From Pseudorhodobacter antarcticus (lineage in GTDB: Bacteria > Pseudomonadota > Alphaproteobacteria > Rhodobacterales > Rhodobacteraceae), in contig CAMAQR010000028.1 in assembly GCA_945860375.1 (NCBI GenBank), positions 1 to 50,791 on the forward strand: a DNA stretch of 50,791 nt, written 5' to 3'. Below are positions 48,625 to 50,791 of the stretch, piece by piece. Under the pieces are notes generated by a model. The model saw nothing but the letters and a program-made list of their open reading frames with translations. It was not told where the DNA came from and did no database searches. Position numbers and translations under genes: made by a program. Position 1 is the stretch's first letter. Each line of letters starts with the position of its first letter.

Positions 48625-48665
48625 TGCCCGCGTGGTGAAATGGTAGACACATGAGACTTAAAATC
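48625..48665 (+). tRNA. tRNA-Leu(UAA), truncated 5' half (broken by integration)
   Basis: GCCCGCGTGGTGAAATGGTA followed by GACACATGAGACTTAAAATC is the acceptor strand, D-arm and anticodon arm of a class-II tRNA-Leu. After the anticodon loop (anticodon TAA) the sequence departs at 48666: no long variable arm, no T-arm and no CGCGGGC 3' acceptor strand follows. The anticodon stem no longer pairs well. This is the typical result of integration at a tRNA anticodon. The genome would need another intact copy. Confidence 0.7.
48654..48665 (+). repeat. 12-bp core shared by the two tRNA sequences (possible att site), copy 1
   Basis: GACTTAAAATCC spans the anticodon loop of the truncated tRNA-Leu. The identical 12 bp occurs at 48822-48833 in the anticodon loop of the second tRNA. 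Identical anticodon-loop cores are typical crossover sites of tyrosine integrases, and DNA to the right is AT-richer. No integrase gene is in the window. Because all UAA-type loops share CTTAAAA, part of the identity is expected by function. Confidence 0.4.
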
Positions 48666-48791
48666 CTGCTTTCTGTTGCGAAAATAGTAATGATTACATA
48701 GCCTTAAGGAACTTTTGTTCGGCGACAGCCATACATAAGCCATCTATGCCCGATTGAACGATGTGAAGTGAGGCGATAAAGACGTGAGCAG

Positions 48792-48868
48792 GGGCCCATA
48801 CTCCAACCGGTAGAGAGAGTGGACTTAAAATCCGCACAGTCTGGGTTCGAATCCCAGTGGGCCTACCA
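48792..48868 (+). tRNA. Class-I tRNA with anticodon UAA (Leu codon UUA), encoded CCA
   Basis: Folds as a standard short tRNA. The acceptor GGGCCCA pairs with TGGGCCT (one G-U), the D-stem is CTC/GAG, the anticodon stem GTGGA/TCCGC has loop CTTAAAA, and the T-arm is CTGGG-TTCGAAT-CCCAG, then A and encoded CCA. The variable loop is only five bases (ACAGT), whereas genuine tRNA-Leu is class II with a long arm. The discriminator A73 is as in tRNA-Leu. It could be an element-borne tRNA, a misread identity or a non-functional copy. Anticodon by itself would read UUA. Confidence 0.65.
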
Positions 48869-48993
48869 TTCCTTGCACCTGTTACGCTATCCTTAGGCGA
48901 CATTTGCGTTGCTTCCACAAGATGAAGTAGGGCATACAGGCTGAAGTCCATCACCATCTTGCAGAACGCTCGACTCCAGAAGGCGAATGAAGA

Positions 48994-50301
48994 ATGAACA
49001 TCAGCAGCCCAGCGTTCCTAGGTGACCGAACCCCTGTGAGGTCTGATGCAAGGTCAGTCGTGGTTCCGGCTGATACCTTTACCAAGGCATGGAGCAAGCC
49101 AGGTGAAGCAAAGATCAATGTAACGGACCTGTTTGCAGGCGCTGGCGGATTTAGCTTGGGATTCGAGGCGGCTGGATACCACGTTCAATCTGCAATCGAG
49201 ATTGACGCTTGGGCTTGTGAAACCCTTTCGGAGAACCACACAGGCACGAATGTCATCAAGGCAAGCCTGACGGAGATTTCCGACGCTGACCTGAAAGCTG
49301 CATGCAGCGGGTCACGAGTTATTGTGGGTGGCCCGCCTTGCCAAGGCTATTCGATTGCAAACCTCAAGGCTGGCGATCCGACTGACCCTCGAAACACGCT
49401 GTTTATGGAATTTGTGCGGGCAGTGTCACTTTCAGCACCTGATCTGATTATCCTTGAGAATGTGCCGGGCCTACTAAAGCGGAAGGCCAAGTGCGGGCAA
49501 TTTGTGGTTGACCTGATCGCGTCAGAGTTCGAGCAACTTGGTTACAACGTAACTTGGACCGTGTTGGAAGCCCAAAGCTTTGGCGTTCCACAGTTGCGAC
49601 CCAGACTCTTTGTGGTGGGCGTCAAATCAGGAAAGTGGACTTTTCCCAAGCCGACACACGGTGCCAGTAAGGCGGGACAACTTGACCTCCTAGAAACACC
49701 GCTCATACCATATGTCACGACATGGGAAGCCATCAGCGACCTTCCACAAATACAAGCCCGCGAAGGTTCAGAGAACGTTGAATTAGAAGTCCCTCCCCAC
49801 AATGACTATCAAGCGTTGCTGCGGGCCGGGGGCTCGGAAACTTTCAACCATGTTGCCATGAGGCACAGCGCTCGACTGGTGGATCGTTTCTCCCATCTTC
49901 AATGGGGACAATCCGGAATGGATGCCCCTGAGGAACACCAAGCCCGGAAGAGGGGTGACTATTCCGCCATCTCGGGCAAATCGTTCTCACAGAACAACAG
50001 GCGAATGCACCCTGACAAGCCTTGCCACACCATCCCGGCAAGTTTCTACGCCAACTTTGTTCATCCATTTTCGCACCGAAACTTTACACCACGCGAAGGG
50101 GCGCGCTTGCAATCCTTCCCGGATTGGTATCGCTTCTCTGGTAAACCCACGGTGGTGAGCACGAAGCTGCTGTCGAGAGAGGACCGAACAGATGAGCTTC
50201 ATCTCTGCCAGTATAACCAGATTGGCAATGCTGTTCCGCCGCTTCTCAGCTACCACTTGGCCAACCACGCAAGAAAGCACCTTGAAGAAAATGAGCGATA
50301 A
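48994..50301 (+). CDS. DNA (cytosine-5) methyltransferase
   Basis: A 435-residue C5-cytosine methyltransferase. Motif I is DLFAGAGGFSLGFE (about 45-58), motif IV GGPPCQGYS with the catalytic Cys116, motif VI LENVPG, motif VIII QLRPRLF (about 200-206) and motif X QIGNAVPP near the end. It transfers methyl from SAM to C5 of cytosine within a short target determined by the variable region (about 250-350). Base composition and codon use are visibly less GC-rich than the neighbours, consistent with transfer. Its stop overlaps the next gene's start. No endonuclease with a recognisable motif is left in the window. Confidence 0.9.
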   Translation: MNISSPAFLGDRTPVRSDARSVVVPADTFTKAWSKPGEAKINVTDLFAGAGGFSLGFEAAGYHVQSAIEIDAWACETLSENHTGTNVIKASLTEISDADLKAACSGSRVIVGGPPCQGYSIANLKAGDPTDPRNTLFMEFVRAVSLSAPDLIILENVPGLLKRKAKCGQFVVDLIASEFEQLGYNVTWTVLEAQSFGVPQLRPRLFVVGVKSGKWTFPKPTHGASKAGQLDLLETPLIPYVTTWEAISDLPQIQAREGSENVELEVPPHNDYQALLRAGGSETFNHVAMRHSARLVDRFSHLQWGQSGMDAPEEHQARKRGDYSAISGKSFSQNNRRMHPDKPCHTIPASFYANFVHPFSHRNFTPREGARLQSFPDWYRFSGKPTVVSTKLLSREDRTDELHLCQYNQIGNAVPPLLSYHLANHARKHLEENER

Positions 50302-50677
50302 GGACCTGTTTGAAGAAGTTGAAGTGCGGGATGACATTGACGTTGATCCGGAAGAACCCAGCTTAAAAATCCGCGCAGTATTTGTTCATGGGCAGAACCT
50401 CGAACAGAAAGAACGCCATAAAACAAAGTATCGCGATGCAAAGAGTAAAGAGCTCCTTGCGGAGGTCCGGGTCCAGTATGATCTATGGAAAGAAGCAAAC
50501 GCACAGCTAGAAGGCCCGCACAACGAGCCTAAAGATAGCGACTTTGCAATCATCCAGCAAAGGGTGAAGCTGTTTTCTGACTACAAGGACTTTATTGACC
50601 GCCAGGATATTGCCGAGCGTTTTGACAGCAGATCCAACCTCCACAGCTTGGATTCAAGCTTCAAGTGCAACGTTTGA
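50291..50677 (+). CDS. Unknown acidic protein coupled to the methyltransferase, interrupted at its 3' end
   Basis: I do not recognise this protein. The start MSDKDLFEEVEVRDDIDVDP overlaps the methyltransferase stop by 11 bases, so both are from one transcript. It is charged and mostly helical, with EEVEVRDDIDVDPEEPSLKI and VHGQNLEQKERHKTKY in the first half. Around residue 118 (SNLHSL) it runs into sequence shared with the IS30-family element and soon stops, so the natural C-terminus is probably lost. Position suggests a restriction endonuclease or helper protein of a restriction-modification pair. No PD-(D/E)xK or HNH motif is visible in what remains. Confidence 0.55.
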   Translation: MSDKDLFEEVEVRDDIDVDPEEPSLKIRAVFVHGQNLEQKERHKTKYRDAKSKELLAEVRVQYDLWKEANAQLEGPHNEPKDSDFAIIQQRVKLFSDYKDFIDRQDIAERFDSRSNLHSLDSSFKCNV

Positions 50678-50791
50678 TCTGAAGGCCGCGATTTCCTGGG
50701 CCATGGCTTCTTCGGGTGTTTTCCACCCGAGCGTTTTTCTGGGGCGCTGGTTCATCAGGCGCGCCACATCGTTGAGTTCGGTCTGGCTGAT
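50654..50791 (-). mobile_element. IS30-family transposase, C-terminal end (element runs off window)
   Basis: The minus strand from the window edge reads ISQTELNDVARLMNQRPRKT then LGWKTPEEAMAQEIAAFRSN and stops at TGA 50654-50656. RPRKTLGWKTPEE is the well-known C-terminal motif of IS30-family transposases (N-x-RPRKxLG-x-xTP). Only 45 codons are visible. The stop lies inside the end of the preceding unknown gene, so the element's end overlaps its 3' part and the insertion appears to have truncated it. The inverted repeat was not resolvable with one end. Confidence 0.85.

Noticed and set aside
48694..48957. An 87-codon minus-strand frame
   Set aside because: It crosses the second tRNA in antisense, giving the well-known false peptide GIRTQTVRIL.
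1..50791. CRISPR array or prophage structural genes
   Set aside because: No regularly spaced short repeats and no phage capsid, terminase or integrase genes were seen; the only direct repeats are the short ones listed.

Overview
The window looks like an alphaproteobacterial chromosome of the Rhodobacterales/Paracoccaceae type. It is GC-rich, and its gene families are typical of that order: polyamine-type, ribose-type and glycerol-type ABC importers, GbcA-like Rieske oxygenases, a GcvT/DmdA-family methyltransferase, a DMSP-lyase-family cupin and a TMADH/DgcA-like demethylase. The taxonomy is inferred from family content and style, not from a marker gene. Most of the window is catabolic 'import plus breakdown' modules, each with its own regulator, separated by decayed genes.

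Layout. 0-1.1 kb: end of a Crp/Fnr regulator, a DUF1858 protein, an nnrS remnant and an FGGY kinase remnant. 1.1-8.4 kb: a ribose-type sugar ABC operon on the minus strand (binding protein, SIS protein, ATPase, two permeases, ketose 3-epimerase) with a divergent LacI regulator and candidate operators. 9.0-25.4 kb: a BetI-like TetR gene, then a 14-gene plus-strand operon, mostly with overlapping or nearly touching genes. It encodes a class-III aminotransferase, two phytoene-dehydrogenase-like FAD enzymes, a GcvT-family methyltransferase, two Rieske oxygenases, a PotFGHI-like importer, a DMSP-lyase-family cupin, an amidohydrolase, a VOC protein and a methyltransferase. I read it as uptake and stepwise breakdown of an unidentified methylated amine or betaine; this is the best candidate here for an undescribed system.

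25.5-32.3 kb: a minus-strand dipeptide-type ABC operon facing a plus-strand Mg-dependent EEP hydrolase, with two near-identical PhoB-box-like repeats between them, then a MOSC protein. 32.5-35.6 kb: a TMADH/DgcA-like demethylase preceded by wrecked TetR and ABC-ATPase genes. 35.8-45.2 kb: a LacI-regulated operon with a binding protein, two permeases, a nitronate monooxygenase-like protein, a tiny membrane protein, two different ATPases and a dihydroxyacetone-kinase-family enzyme. IS21-like end sequences flank this block within about 10 bp of its first and last genes, which suggests it is a moved cassette.

45.2-48.5 kb: IS debris, a Flp pilin, an SLT transglycosylase and a two-subunit 3-oxoacid CoA-transferase. 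48.6 kb to the end: a broken tRNA-Leu(UAA), a short-variable-arm tRNA with the same anticodon loop, a C5-cytosine methyltransferase and a coupled gene that runs into an IS30-family transposase. This end is visibly more AT-rich and looks like the edge of an integrated island.
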